From positions 62,001 to 126,000 of the forward strand of contig NZ_JAEK01000007.1 of NCBI RefSeq assembly GCF_000518865.1: DNA of 64,000 nucleotides. The letters run 5' to 3'. Positions 47,756 through 57,027 of the stretch are shown here, one piece after another. Within the stretch, counting starts at the first letter, position 1, and each line of letters starts with the position of its first letter. The notes beneath the pieces were generated by a model, which searched no databases, was not told the DNA's origin, and saw only the letters and a program-made list of their open reading frames with translations. Both the position numbers and the translations under genes were made by a program. Origin of the DNA: Bacillus sp. J37. GTDB taxonomy: Bacteria; Bacillota; Bacilli; Bacillales; Bacillaceae.

Positions 47756-49048
47756 ATGAATGAATTAGCACAAGCTTTAAATCAAGCAATGAAAGAAGAT
47801 AACGAACACGTTTATAACATGTTGTCTCAGCTTGGAAAGGAAATGTTCTATCCAAAAGGCATCTTAAGTCAATCGGCAGAAGCAGGAAAAAAAGCTCATC
47901 GTTTTAATGCAACAATCGGAATTGCAACTGAAAACAATCAGCCTATGCACTTTCAACACTTGCAGGACCTTTTTGGCGATAAAGTAGCACCAAAGGATCT
48001 TTACCCATATGCACCACCTCAAGGAAAAGAAGAATTACGTAAAGTATGGCAGGAAAAAATCTTTAACGATAACCCAAGTTTAAATAAAGATGTCGTTGGT
48101 TCACCAATTGTCACAAATGCCCTTACTCACGGTTTAAGCATTGCAGCCGATTTATTCGCTGATGAAGGTACACCGGTTATTGTACCTGATAAATATTGGG
48201 GAAATTACAACATCACATTTAAAACACGCCGTGGTGCAAATGTAGCCACTTTCCCATTATTTAATGAAGAAAACGGTTTTAACACCGCAGGATTAAAAGA
48301 AACAATCGATGCTCAAAAATCATCCGGCAAAGTGATTGTTCTTCTAAACTTCCCGAACAATCCAACTGGTTACACACCACTTGAGTCTGAAGCAAAGGAA
48401 ATTGCCGCTGTCTTAACAGATGCAGCAGAAGAAGGCTTAAACATCGTTGTACTGATCGATGATGCTTACTTCGGATTATTTTACGAAGACTCAATGACTG
48501 AATCCATTTTCAGTTATCTAGCAGATGCTCACGAGCGTATTTTGGCCGTGAAAATTGATGGAGCTACAAAAGAAAACTATGTATGGGGCTTCCGTGTTGG
48601 TTTTATCACATATGCGAGCAAATCAGCAAACGTGCTGAATGCATTAGAGCAAAAAACAAAAGGCTTGATTAGGGGTACCATCTCAAGCAGCTCACACCCT
48701 TCTCAATCGCTTATTTTACAGTCATTAAAATCAGACGAATTTACTGTTGAAAAAGAACAGAAATTCGCTTTAATGAAAAGCCGTGCAGACAAAACAAAAG
48801 AAGTGCTTGCAAAAGAAGAATATCAAAAATACTGGACATACTATCCGTTCAACTCAGGCTACTTTATGTGCTTGAAGCTGCACAGCATCAATGCAGAGAA
48901 ATTACGCTTGCATCTGTTAGATCAATATGGAGTTGGAACCATTTCCATCAACCCAACAGATCTACGTATTGCGTTCTCCTGTGTAGAAGAAGAGGATATT
49001 GAAGAATTATTTGACTTAATTGCTCAAGGTGCTGCTGATTTGCAGTAG
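47756..49048 (+). CDS. Class I/II PLP-dependent aminotransferase
   Basis: 430 residues from the ATG at 47756 (MNELAQALNQ). This start is preferred over an ATG-like start at 47630 because the extension looks like untranslated upstream sequence and GAGGTG lies before this ATG. Fold-type I motifs are NFPNNPTG (198-205), IDDAYFG (Asp235) and the PLP lysine Lys272 in DGATKENYVWGFR. The preferred amino acid is not clear; aromatic or aspartate-type acceptors are both possible. It is monocistronic and divergent from cls. Confidence 0.88.
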   Translation: MNELAQALNQAMKEDNEHVYNMLSQLGKEMFYPKGILSQSAEAGKKAHRFNATIGIATENNQPMHFQHLQDLFGDKVAPKDLYPYAPPQGKEELRKVWQEKIFNDNPSLNKDVVGSPIVTNALTHGLSIAADLFADEGTPVIVPDKYWGNYNITFKTRRGANVATFPLFNEENGFNTAGLKETIDAQKSSGKVIVLLNFPNNPTGYTPLESEAKEIAAVLTDAAEEGLNIVVLIDDAYFGLFYEDSMTESIFSYLADAHERILAVKIDGATKENYVWGFRVGFITYASKSANVLNALEQKTKGLIRGTISSSSHPSQSLILQSLKSDEFTVEKEQKFALMKSRADKTKEVLAKEEYQKYWTYYPFNSGYFMCLKLHSINAEKLRLHLLDQYGVGTISINPTDLRIAFSCVEEEDIEELFDLIAQGAADLQ

Positions 49049-49064
49049 TTTGCGGCAGATAGTT

Positions 49065-49095
49065 GCTCACTGCCGATTGGTAGTGGGCATTTTTG
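49065..49095 (+). terminator. Terminator after the aminotransferase
   Basis: GCTCACTGCC (49065-49074) and GGTAGTGGGC (49079-49088) form a 10-bp stem including G-U pairs, followed by ATTTTTGCTTTT. Confidence 0.75.
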
Positions 49096-49144
49096 CTTTT
49101 AAAAAGGGGTTGGAAGGTTGGAACTTCGGGCCAATGAGGTGGAA

Positions 49145-49256
49145 TCTTGCAGATTTTCTATTAATTTTGCAAGTTTGCCGATAATCTTGCAAATTTCCAA
49201 GGAATCTTGCAAGTTTTCCGATAATCTTGCAGCTTTGGACTGGAATTTTGCAAGTT
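49145..49256. repeat. C3: tandem array of 20-bp units, TCTTGCAA class
   Basis: Six units start at 49145, 49165, 49185, 49205, 49225 and 49246, a spacing of 20, 20, 20, 20 and 21 bp. Each has TCTTGCA or TTTTGCA followed by GTTT, ATTT or similar, then a variable part ending in GGAA or ATAA. It lies between the terminators of two convergent genes, the aminotransferase and mtlD. Confidence 0.82.
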
Positions 49257-49285
49257 GAAAAGATAACCTATCATTCGGCAATTTC

Positions 49286-49317
49286 AAAAAGCCAGCACCG
49301 AATACGGTGCTGGCTTC
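49286..49317 (-). terminator. Terminator after mtlD
   Basis: AAGCCAGCACCG (49289-49300) and CGGTGCTGGCTT (49305-49316) are perfect 12-bp arms with a four-base loop, followed on the minus strand by TTTTTG. Confidence 0.9.
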
Positions 49318-49323
49318 TTCTAT

Positions 49324-50460
49324 TTAGAACTTCTCCGCTACACTTACAACTAACGGGTGATCCATCGCTAAACTTGAAATCTCACTAAATGCTGCAGCAG
49401 CGCCTTTTTCTTCGACCATCTGCTTAAGAGTAAGTGATTCCTGATCTTCCTCAGAAACAAACTGCAGGGCAGCTACAATGACCTTCACAAGATGTGCCGG
49501 CACGTCTCCGAACTCCTCAATATACACAAGGGCTGGTGCCACTAAGCGATCTTTTGCGCCAAGCTTACGCAGTGGTGCTCTTCCTACCCGTTGCACATCA
49601 TCTACGATATACGGGTTTGCAAAGCGTCCGATGATTTTTTCGATATACGTTTGATGCTGATCTGAGTCAAAACCGTATTTGGTTGTTAGGACTTTTCCTG
49701 TCTCACCAAGAGTACCTAATACATCTTGCTTCACTTCCTCTTGAGCGATAGCTTCTGCAATTGTTTTATAACCAGCTAAGTTGCCTAGATATGCTGTTGC
49801 AGCATGACCTGTGTTTACAGTAAATAGCTTACGTTCGATATAAGCTTGAAGATTTTCCACAAATAGAGCTTCTTCAATTTTCGGTTGCTCGCCCTTTATT
49901 CCAGTTGAATCGATGACCCACTCATGGAAAGGTTCAACCAATACATCTAGTAAGCGTTCATTATTTTGATTTGGTACAATACGGTCTACTGCTGAGTTCG
50001 GGAAGCCGACATTTTCTTCAACCCAAGCGATTTCTTCTGCACCAAGTTTTGCAACAACATGCTTTTTAAGCTCACTGCTTCCACCGACCATGTTTTCACA
50101 GGCAATGACATTCACTGGGCCTCCGCTATTTTGCTGACGTTTTTTCAACCCTTCAGCAATAAGCGGAGCGACAAATTTCAAAATGTTGGGTCCAACTGCT
50201 GTTGTCACGATATCTGCTTGTGAGATCGCTTCAACAACAGCATCAGGATGTTGCTGACTATTAATTCCTGACACATTTTCAACAAAGAACTCTTGCTTCT
50301 CTTCATTTGCCAGCATCACCCGGTACGCTTTTTCTTTGTTTAATTCATTGATTAACGTTTCATTCACATCAACAAATTCGACTGCATAGCCTGATTGATG
50401 TAACAATAAGCCGATAAAACCTCTTCCGATATTTCCGGCACCGAAATGAACAGCTTTCAA
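49324..50460 (-). CDS. mtlD: Mannitol-1-phosphate 5-dehydrogenase
   Basis: 378 residues. The N-terminal Rossmann loop is FGAGNIGRGFIG, and the active-site block has the conserved KLFTVNTGHAATAYLG. It oxidises mannitol 1-phosphate to fructose 6-phosphate with NAD. It is the last gene of mtlR-mtlF-mtlD, 1 bp after mtlF. Confidence 0.97.
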   Translation of the reverse strand: MKAVHFGAGNIGRGFIGLLLHQSGYAVEFVDVNETLINELNKEKAYRVMLANEEKQEFFVENVSGINSQQHPDAVVEAISQADIVTTAVGPNILKFVAPLIAEGLKKRQQNSGGPVNVIACENMVGGSSELKKHVVAKLGAEEIAWVEENVGFPNSAVDRIVPNQNNERLLDVLVEPFHEWVIDSTGIKGEQPKIEEALFVENLQAYIERKLFTVNTGHAATAYLGNLAGYKTIAEAIAQEEVKQDVLGTLGETGKVLTTKYGFDSDQHQTYIEKIIGRFANPYIVDDVQRVGRAPLRKLGAKDRLVAPALVYIEEFGDVPAHLVKVIVAALQFVSEEDQESLTLKQMVEEKGAAAAFSEISSLAMDHPLVVSVAEKF

Positions 50461-50461
50461 G

Positions 50462-50893
50462 TTAGTTCACCTCGCTAAGAAGTTCGATGATTTCCTCTTT
50501 TGATTGTGCTTGGACAAGTTTTTCTACATTTTCTTCTTCAGATAACACGATCGCGATTTTTGAAAGGATTTCTAAATGCTCATCACCTTTTCCGGCAATT
50601 CCGATTAAAAATTTCACGATGTTTCCGCCGCCGAAGTCAACGCCACCCGGTACTTGGATAACAGAAAGGCCCGAATTTAGCACAGCAGATTTTGCATCTT
50701 CAGTTCCGTGTGGTATGGCAACAAAGTTCCCCATATATGTAGAAGATAGTTCTTCTCTTTGCATCATCGCATCAATATAAGAAGCTTCTACATAGCCTTT
50801 GTCGACTAAAATTTGCCCTGTTGCTTTAATCGCATCTGTTTTGTTATCAAATTGTTGGTTTAATAAAATATTTTCTTCATTTAAAATTGACAT
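50462..50893 (-). CDS. mtlF: Mannitol PTS component EIIA
   Basis: 143 residues, a free EIIA of the mannitol/fructose family. The phospho-histidine is His62 in VAIPHGTED. It receives phosphate from HPr and passes it to the EIIB domain of MtlA; it also signals to MtlR. It is 3 bp after mtlR. Confidence 0.96.
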   Translation of the reverse strand: MSILNEENILLNQQFDNKTDAIKATGQILVDKGYVEASYIDAMMQREELSSTYMGNFVAIPHGTEDAKSAVLNSGLSVIQVPGGVDFGGGNIVKFLIGIAGKGDEHLEILSKIAIVLSEEENVEKLVQAQSKEEIIELLSEVN

Positions 50894-50896
50894 GGG

Positions 50897-53002
50897 TTAA
50901 ACACTCCTTAGTTGTTGTAAATAGTTTGTGAAATATTTTTGGCTAATATAATGAGTTAAACCACTCTTTGTACCTTTTTCAAACATATGGATACTTTCCT
51001 GTGACTCAATAATACTTGCACTAATAAAGCTCATGATTTCCAACTCTTCTGCCTCAGCATTTTCAGGTGCAATGAGCAAAAGTATTCTCGATACTTCATT
51101 TAATTCATTGTCCATTGCCCTTAGCTTCATCGGTGTTTGAAGATCAATCATGTGGAAGCTCGGTCTCACAACAGCCTCATTTCTCGCGTGAAACAGTGCC
51201 AGGTTTGTTTCCGGAATGGCAAGCCCTCCAATATGCTCCCGTTCCAACAATGCCTCTACAATTCTTTGTTCATTTTCTACAAGTCCTATTTGCTTCAGCT
51301 GCATACTGACAGGTAGCAGAATACTTTCAACATGATTTGTGTTATTGAGTTGAAAAACTTCCAGTTCCTTCAAAAGTCTGATCAACCGCTGTGACTGGCT
51401 TGTAAATCGATCGTATTGTTCTAAGCTAATTGTAATGTCTACCCTTTCATCAGATTCTTCAAACGACGTACTTTGTTCAATTTCAAGACCCTTTTCTTCA
51501 ATATAGTCTTTGATTTTTTCCAGCTCTTGAGTCGTTAAAATTGGACTTACGAGCAGGTAATCTGTTGAAATATCCTCGATTGGTATTGTCGAAAGAATGA
51601 GATCATATTTGGTCACATCTGTTTCCTTCAGTTCAAACGCTGAAATATTGCGCAGCTCTGCAATATGTGGAAACTGATTGTTAATTTGCGTTGCCAGCAT
51701 TTTTGAGGTGCCAATACCACTTGAACAAATAATAAGTGCTTTTAATTTCCTGATCGATTTCCTTTTATTTAAGGCGGCTCCAAAGTGTAATACTAAATAT
51801 CCTATTTCTTCCTCAGGAACTGCATCAAATGGAAGAGCAGCTTTTACAGCTTGTTGAACAACTCCGAAAAGCTCATGATGATCACGTTTTATTTCCTTTA
51901 ATAAAGGATTCGTGATTTTCATTCCTTGCTTCAAGCGATACACCGCTGGCTGAAGATGGGCAAGCAAGCCATGAAATAAAGATGTATCATGCTTTAATTC
52001 TTTGTTTGTCAGACGTTCTACTTGTTCAATTAACCTTTGTACAAGATAAGCAATCTCTACATTTTCATCTTGAATATCAACTTTTCCTTCGAACCTCAGC
52101 TTTGCTCCCCGCAAATGCATCGTAATATAGCCTTTTTCATCCTCAGGAATCTTAATTTGAAAGGTTTCCTCAAGTTTTTCGGCTATTTCCTCAGCAAAGG
52201 TAAATTCCCTTGAGACTTTTAGTTGTTTTAGATAATCACCTTTTATTGTGATGTTTTCGCCACGTTGTATACGCTCAATTGCAAGTGCAAGGTGAACAAC
52301 CAGCCCAACATATGAGCTGTCTGCCAATGGATATGGCAGGCGTGAATTAATTTTGTTGATTAAATCCTCAATGATGATGAGCTTTTCCTTTTGAACAAGT
52401 CCCAGTAAACGCTCAGATATGGAATCAATCTTATTTGTTGATTTTCGTTCTATATTTTCCCGTACCATTCGTAAAAAGTCCGGCACATCAAACCTGTCTG
52501 AAATTAAGCTTTTAATTGCCTTACGCTTCGCTTCTTCCGATCCTGTCAGTTCAATTCCATACCCTCTTCTTCTAATAAGAGTGAGTCCGTATTCTTCAAC
52601 AAATGGCTCCATTTTATCTAAATCATGGCTAATCGTAGCTGTTGTCACACCAAGATCATTCGCCAAACTTTGGAGCTTAATGGGATCATGATGATCAAGC
52701 AGTGTACAAAGGGCAACAATCATCCGTTCATCTGGCGTGTATTCTTTATAATCCTGCTTTTGAATCGCAATCCTCAGTTCTGTAAGACTTGTTTCACTTC
52801 CCACCATTTTGATTCCGATCCCCGCCCGCTTCACGAGCTGAAGATTGTATTTCTGCAGGACAGATTCAATATTTTTCAAATCACGATGAATCGTCCGCTC
52901 ACTAACATCGATTTGTTCAGCAAGTTCCTTAATCGTCACTTCCTGATCTGCGTCTTCCATCAGCAATTGCACGATCAGACGCTCTCTTGCGGAAACAATC
53001 AT
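50897..53002 (-). CDS. mtlR: Mannitol operon transcriptional activator
   Basis: 701 residues from the ATG at 53002 (MIVSARERL); a TTG three codons upstream is an alternative. Two N-terminal helix-turn-helix domains (ELAEQIDVSERTIHRDLKNI and SLANDLGVTTATISHDLDKM) precede two PRD domains. A GatB-like EIIB follows (LIICSSGIGTSKML, Cys) and a C-terminal EIIA-like domain has His in LALFHARNEA. PTS phosphorylation of the PRD and EIIB sites sets activity. It lies between mtlA and mtlF with its own promoter. Confidence 0.95.
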   Translation of the reverse strand: MIVSARERLIVQLLMEDADQEVTIKELAEQIDVSERTIHRDLKNIESVLQKYNLQLVKRAGIGIKMVGSETSLTELRIAIQKQDYKEYTPDERMIVALCTLLDHHDPIKLQSLANDLGVTTATISHDLDKMEPFVEEYGLTLIRRRGYGIELTGSEEAKRKAIKSLISDRFDVPDFLRMVRENIERKSTNKIDSISERLLGLVQKEKLIIIEDLINKINSRLPYPLADSSYVGLVVHLALAIERIQRGENITIKGDYLKQLKVSREFTFAEEIAEKLEETFQIKIPEDEKGYITMHLRGAKLRFEGKVDIQDENVEIAYLVQRLIEQVERLTNKELKHDTSLFHGLLAHLQPAVYRLKQGMKITNPLLKEIKRDHHELFGVVQQAVKAALPFDAVPEEEIGYLVLHFGAALNKRKSIRKLKALIICSSGIGTSKMLATQINNQFPHIAELRNISAFELKETDVTKYDLILSTIPIEDISTDYLLVSPILTTQELEKIKDYIEEKGLEIEQSTSFEESDERVDITISLEQYDRFTSQSQRLIRLLKELEVFQLNNTNHVESILLPVSMQLKQIGLVENEQRIVEALLEREHIGGLAIPETNLALFHARNEAVVRPSFHMIDLQTPMKLRAMDNELNEVSRILLLIAPENAEAEELEIMSFISASIIESQESIHMFEKGTKSGLTHYISQKYFTNYLQQLRSV

Positions 53003-53043
53003 GGAAATCAACTCTCTTTTATATGAGTTATTGACATAGTTTA

Positions 53044-53073
53044 ATTATACGCCTGTATAGATATAGGTTTCAA
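53044..53073 (-). promoter_or_regulatory. Predicted sigma-A promoter of mtlR-mtlF-mtlD
   Basis: TTGAAA (53068-53073) and a perfect TATAAT (53044-53049) on the minus strand with an 18-bp spacer, about 42 bp upstream of mtlR. Confidence 0.65.
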
Positions 53074-53163
53074 AAGATAGAAAGAGCAGTTTTTTCAATT
53101 GTATTGCTGACATTATTTAATTAGAATGTCCTTTGGGTTTGAAAATAACCGGGGTGAAGCAGG

Positions 53164-53263
53164 TTATTTTCGATTTTGCGGATTTATTTTCGATTTTGAG
53201 ATTTTATTTGCGATTCTTGAAATTTATTTTCGATTTTCAAGTTTTATTTGCTATTTCCCAAAA
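53164..53263. repeat. C4: tandem array of 20-bp units, TTATTTTCGATT class
   Basis: Five units start at 53164, 53184, 53204, 53224 and 53244, exactly 20 bp apart. Each begins TTATTTTCGATT, TTATTTGCGATT or a close variant. The unit is the reverse complement of the C1 unit. The array lies between the mtlA terminator and the mtlR promoter. Confidence 0.85.
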
Positions 53264-53318
53264 TTCGACACATTTCAGCACGCATTCAACAGCACGAGCC
53301 CTACTTTGTCCGCTAACC

Positions 53319-53361
53319 AAAAATGGTGCCACTACCCTCCAGGCAGCCGCACCATTTTTTT
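53319..53361 (-). terminator. Terminator after mtlA
   Basis: AAAAATGGTGC (53319-53329) and GCACCATTTTTTT (53349-53361) pair around a 19-nt loop, with T-runs on both strands. It separates mtlA from mtlR. Confidence 0.8.
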
Positions 53362-53368
53362 CACGATC

Positions 53369-54811
53369 TTATTTTAATTTACCCACAATCTCATCATATT
53401 TCGGGCTATTTAAGAAATTATCAACAGATACGTGGTACGCAGTTGGCAGCTTTGCTACTGCACGATCTGTTAAGTCTTTATGTGTAATAACGATATCAGC
53501 GTCAGAAGGAATGTTGTTAATTGATGTATTTGTCACATCTACTCCTTCAACTTCTGCTTTTTTCACTTTGTTACGTAAAATGGATGCACCCATTGCACTT
53601 GAACCCATACCTGCGTCACAAGCGAAGATAACTTTTTTCACGTTACCGAAATCAAATTCTTCAGAAGTTGTTGCTTCCACTTCAGCTTCCGGTTGTGCTG
53701 TAAGATTGCTGCTTACAGAACTTTTCTTCCCTTTCATTGCTTCCATTTTCGCTGTAGCTTCTGTTATATCTTCTTCTTTTTGCTTGCTTGTTTTTAAAAT
53801 AAGTGATGCAACTAAGAATGATACAGCTGCAGCTACAATGACACCTAGAATTACTCCTACGTAGCCGCCTCTTGGTGTCATTGCTAATAAGGCAATGATA
53901 CTACCAGGTGATGGACTTGCTACTAAACCTGCATTGAAGATTGAGAATGTGAACACACCACTGATTCCCCCTGCGATTGCTGCAAGAAGTAACATAGGTT
54001 TCATTAAAATGTACGGGAAGTAGATCTCATGAATACCGCCCAGGAAGTGAATAATCACTGCACCAGGAGCTGTTTGTCTCGCCGACCCTCTTCCAAAGAA
54101 CATATAAGCTAAAAGAATACCTAAACCAGGTCCAGGGTTTGACTCAAGTAAGAATAAAATAGATTTACCTGCATTTGCTGCTTGCTCAATACCAATCGGG
54201 CTTAAAATACCGTGATTGATTGCATTGTTTAAGAACAGAACCTTTGCCGGCTCGATGAAAATACTTGCTAATGGCAGTAAACCTGCATCAAAAATTGCTT
54301 GAACGGCACCTGCTAATACTTTGTTTAACCCTTCAACAACAGGACCAATTCCAACTAGGGCAGCTAATGTTAACAGTGCTCCTAAAATACCAGCAGAGAA
54401 GTTGTTCACTAGCATTTCAAAGCCTGAACGAACTTTATCTTTTAATAAGCCATCAAGCTTTTTAATTAAGTATCCACCAAGTGGACCCATAATCATGGCT
54501 CCGAGGAACATCGGGATTTCCGCTCCTACGATAACCCCCATTGTTGCGGTTGCACCAACGACACCACCGCGGACATCGTATACCATCTTACCACCTGTGT
54601 ACCCGATTAATAGTGGAAGTAGGTATTTGATCATTGGATCAACCAATGAGGCTAGTGTTTCATTTGGTGCCCAGCCTGTTGGGATGAATAGCGCTGTAAT
54701 AATCCCCCATGCAATAAAAGCACCGATGTTTGGCATGATCATTCCACTTAAATGACTACCAAATCTTTGTATTTTAACGCGAATATCACCTTGCTTTTGA
54801 TTCGCTTCCAT
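53369..54811 (-). CDS. mtlA: Mannitol-specific PTS EIICB
   Basis: 480 residues from the ATG at 54811 (MEANQKQGDIRV), with GAGGTGA 6 bp upstream. The EIIC membrane domain spans about residues 15-335 (RFGSHLSGMIMPNIGAFIAWG; the substrate region includes GGIHEIYFPYI). A linker leads to the EIIB domain with the phospho-cysteine in VIFACDAGMGSSAMG near residue 395. No EIIA domain is attached; MtlF supplies it. It imports mannitol as mannitol 1-phosphate. Confidence 0.96.
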   Translation of the reverse strand: MEANQKQGDIRVKIQRFGSHLSGMIMPNIGAFIAWGIITALFIPTGWAPNETLASLVDPMIKYLLPLLIGYTGGKMVYDVRGGVVGATATMGVIVGAEIPMFLGAMIMGPLGGYLIKKLDGLLKDKVRSGFEMLVNNFSAGILGALLTLAALVGIGPVVEGLNKVLAGAVQAIFDAGLLPLASIFIEPAKVLFLNNAINHGILSPIGIEQAANAGKSILFLLESNPGPGLGILLAYMFFGRGSARQTAPGAVIIHFLGGIHEIYFPYILMKPMLLLAAIAGGISGVFTFSIFNAGLVASPSPGSIIALLAMTPRGGYVGVILGVIVAAAVSFLVASLILKTSKQKEEDITEATAKMEAMKGKKSSVSSNLTAQPEAEVEATTSEEFDFGNVKKVIFACDAGMGSSAMGASILRNKVKKAEVEGVDVTNTSINNIPSDADIVITHKDLTDRAVAKLPTAYHVSVDNFLNSPKYDEIVGKLK

Positions 54812-54843
54812 GTAAGTCACCTCTTTGTTATTTCTTATCTTAA

Positions 54844-54859
54844 TGATAAAGCGATTTCA
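54844..54859 (-). promoter_or_regulatory. Possible catabolite-responsive element in the mtlA leader
   Basis: On the minus strand TGAAATCGCTTTATCA resembles the cre consensus with about two mismatches. It lies about 33 bp upstream of the mtlA start, where CcpA binding could block transcription. Confidence 0.35.
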
Positions 54860-54889
54860 GTGGAGAAACAATTTAAACTAAACTCGATT

Positions 54890-54911
54890 TTGTCTGACAC
54901 AATGTTGACAA
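54890..54911. promoter_or_regulatory. Candidate MtlR operator upstream of mtlA
   Basis: An interrupted palindrome with outer TTGTC and GACAA and inner GACAC/TGTTG halves, close to the TTGnCACA-N4-TGTGnCAA type reported for MtlR. Further TTGTC half-sites occur at 54941 and 54957. Confidence 0.45.
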
Positions 54912-55033
54912 GATTAATTTTGGAAAGAAGTGTTAGGATTTTGTCAACGGCTAATATTGTCGAAAAGTCTTTAATTTTATATAAAATATGAAGGTTTATA
55001 GAAACCTTGTTGCTCTGTAATCAGTAATGTGAA

Positions 55034-55164
55034 AGTTGACTTCCGCTACAGGTTGCCCGCTTTCCGTGGCGCGGGCGGTGAGCTTCCTCGGCTTTAGCGC
55101 CTGTGGGATCTTACATACCCACACTGCTCCCACAGGAGTCTCACACCTTTCGCTCCAATCAACC
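55034..55164. repeat. A4: dispersed GC-rich element of about 130 bp
   Basis: Runs from GTTGACTTCCGCTACAGG to CGCTCCAATCAACC, with core pieces CCGCTTTCCGTGGCGCGGG, GGTGAGCTTCCTCGGC and CCCACAGGAGTCTCAC shared with A2. It lies between the importer terminator and the mtlA promoter region. Confidence 0.8.
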
Positions 55165-55198
55165 TAAACTTATATGTTAAATAGAAAGTCATAAAAAC

Positions 55199-55233
55199 AA
55201 AAAGGTGAATCCTTTAATGGAATTCACCTTTTT
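55199..55233 (-). terminator. Terminator of the importer operon
   Basis: AAAAAGGTGAAT (55199-55210) and ATTCACCTTTTT (55222-55233) are perfect 12-bp arms, with T-runs on both strands. Confidence 0.88.
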
Positions 55234-55255
55234 AGCATATCTAGTAAACATGAGT

Positions 55256-56227
55256 TTATTCAAATTTCTCCGGATAAAATCCTTTTGCCAGCGTTTCAAC
55301 AGCATATGCCATGCGGGCTCCTGGGAGGACGCTTTCTAATGTGATGGAGACAAATCGTTCATTTTTCACACTGTCCAGTTGGGAGATGGCAGGGTCGTTT
55401 TTAATGTCCTTTATTTTTTGTTCTAGTGATGGAGCATCATAATCATGGACTACAATGACATCCGGTTGTCTGGCTAAAACCTCTTCATAGTTTACGGTTG
55501 TCCATTGTTTATCCGTGATATCGTCAAAGACGTTTTTTCCGCCGGCAAGTTCGATTAGTAGTGTTTCGAAGTTTGTTCCACCTGCTGTGAACACGCCGTC
55601 TCCACCGCTATCGTATACGAGCACATTTACTGGTTCCTGACTTGAAACCTTTTCTTGAACTGCAGCAATTCTAGATTTTTGGTCAGTAACAAAATCGGTT
55701 GCAACCTCTTCTATTTCAAAGATTTTACCGATATCTTGGATTTCCTGATAGATCTCTTCTAATGTGGTCGCACTGTTCATGTATGTTTTGATGCCAAAGC
55801 TTTCGAGCTCCTTCACATCTAAGCCTTCTCCCCCAAATTCCCAATCTATTCCATAGATAAAATCCGCTCCGCTTGTTGTAACGGCTTCCCGGGTAGCAGA
55901 TCCGTATGTTAGTTCCGGAATTTTCTTGTATTCGGCCTCATATTCAGGAAGCGGACCCCGGCTATGATTGTCCAGACTATTGCCGATGACATAATCTGTC
56001 AAGCCTAATGCAACGAAAAGCTCTGTACTATTCGGGCCCAGTGTTAATACGTTTTGCGGTTTTTCTGTAATTTCTACATATCTGCCGTAATTATCAAATG
56101 TTCGTGTTTCATAGTTTTCTTCTGATTCTTTTTTCATTGGTTCACTTGAAGTAGACTGACATCCAACTAGTAAACCTGTCATCACTAAAGCTAACGCTGT
56201 AAATCCTAAAACGTGTTTTTTGCTCAC
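55256..56227 (-). CDS. Cobalamin/iron-siderophore-type binding lipoprotein
   Basis: 323 residues. The lipobox LLVGC gives lipidated Cys23. The mature part is a two-lobe class III binding protein with a long linking helix, and blocks such as LTLGPNSTELFVALGLTDYV and QPDVIVVHDYDAPSL. It resembles BtuF/YvrC-type binding proteins; the ligand (cobalamin or ferric siderophore) is not settled. It is the last gene of the operon, 2 bp after the ATPase gene. Confidence 0.88.
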   Translation of the reverse strand: MSKKHVLGFTALALVMTGLLVGCQSTSSEPMKKESEENYETRTFDNYGRYVEITEKPQNVLTLGPNSTELFVALGLTDYVIGNSLDNHSRGPLPEYEAEYKKIPELTYGSATREAVTTSGADFIYGIDWEFGGEGLDVKELESFGIKTYMNSATTLEEIYQEIQDIGKIFEIEEVATDFVTDQKSRIAAVQEKVSSQEPVNVLVYDSGGDGVFTAGGTNFETLLIELAGGKNVFDDITDKQWTTVNYEEVLARQPDVIVVHDYDAPSLEQKIKDIKNDPAISQLDSVKNERFVSITLESVLPGARMAYAVETLAKGFYPEKFE

Positions 56228-56229
56228 AT

Positions 56230-57015
56230 TCAGATCTCCCTTTTATCTAAACTTTTCGGTAAATATGTAATCGATACCTTATTTGTTTTCGGGTGAACCA
56301 TCACATCAACTTGAATACCGTACACCTCGTAAATGACTTCAGGTGTGATCATTTCCTCCGGTGTCCCGGCTTTGTATAATCGCCCTTCTTTTAACACATA
56401 CATTCGATCACAATATAGTGCGGCAATATTCAGATCGTGGATGGCAGCCAAAACAGTTACACCTAGCCCCTTAACCAAATCAAACATTTGCAATTGATAG
56501 TAAATATCTAAATGATTTGTTGGTTCATCTAACAGTAAAAAGTTTGTTTGCTGGGCCAATACGCGTGCAATGAGGACTCTTTGCTTTTCTCCACCTGAGA
56601 GCTGGATATAGTTTCTTTGAGCTAAACCTTCAATACCCGTTTGTTTTAACGCATTTGCGACAATCTCTTTATCTACTTGTGTATCCCCTTCAAACAGCTT
56701 TTTATATGGGTTACGTCCCATTGCGACGATTTCTTCTACTTTAAAATCAAACGGAATGGAGTTCTCTTGCCCAACAACCCCGATGTTTCTGGCAATCTTT
56801 TTTACTTTCATTGAAAGTAAATCTTCATCATCTAATAGAATGTCACCAGCATCAGGCTCTAGAGCGCGATAGACCGTTTTGAGGATCGTTGATTTTCCAC
56901 TTCCATTTGGCCCTAACAACCCGACAAACTCCCCCTTATTCACATGGAGGCGAATGTCTTCTATGATTTTTTGCTCATCATAGGAAAAGCTTACATTCTC
57001 TACTTGTAATTTCAC
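56230..57015 (-). CDS. ABC importer ATPase, BtuD/FecE type
   Basis: 261 residues. Walker A is GPNGSGKST (near 35), the Q-loop region is VVGQENSIPF, the signature is LSGGEKQR, Walker B is FLLLDEPTNHLD, and AAIHDLN is the switch. It energises the importer of the neighbouring permease. 12 bp separate it from the permease gene. Confidence 0.94.
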   Translation of the reverse strand: MKLQVENVSFSYDEQKIIEDIRLHVNKGEFVGLLGPNGSGKSTILKTVYRALEPDAGDILLDDEDLLSMKVKKIARNIGVVGQENSIPFDFKVEEIVAMGRNPYKKLFEGDTQVDKEIVANALKQTGIEGLAQRNYIQLSGGEKQRVLIARVLAQQTNFLLLDEPTNHLDIYYQLQMFDLVKGLGVTVLAAIHDLNIAALYCDRMYVLKEGRLYKAGTPEEMITPEVIYEVYGIQVDVMVHPKTNKVSITYLPKSLDKREI

Positions 57016-57027
57016 ATTTCCACCTTC

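Noticed and set aside
49099-49287. 62-residue minus-strand frame across C3
   Set aside because: It is a translation of the 20-bp repeat units and has no ribosome site; open only because the units lack stops in one frame.
53133-53864. 243-residue plus-strand frame opposite mtlA
   Set aside because: Antisense shadow of mtlA joined to the C4 array; no homology pattern and no ribosome site.
54321-54755. 144-residue plus-strand frame
   Set aside because: Lies entirely antisense to mtlA and reflects its codon bias.
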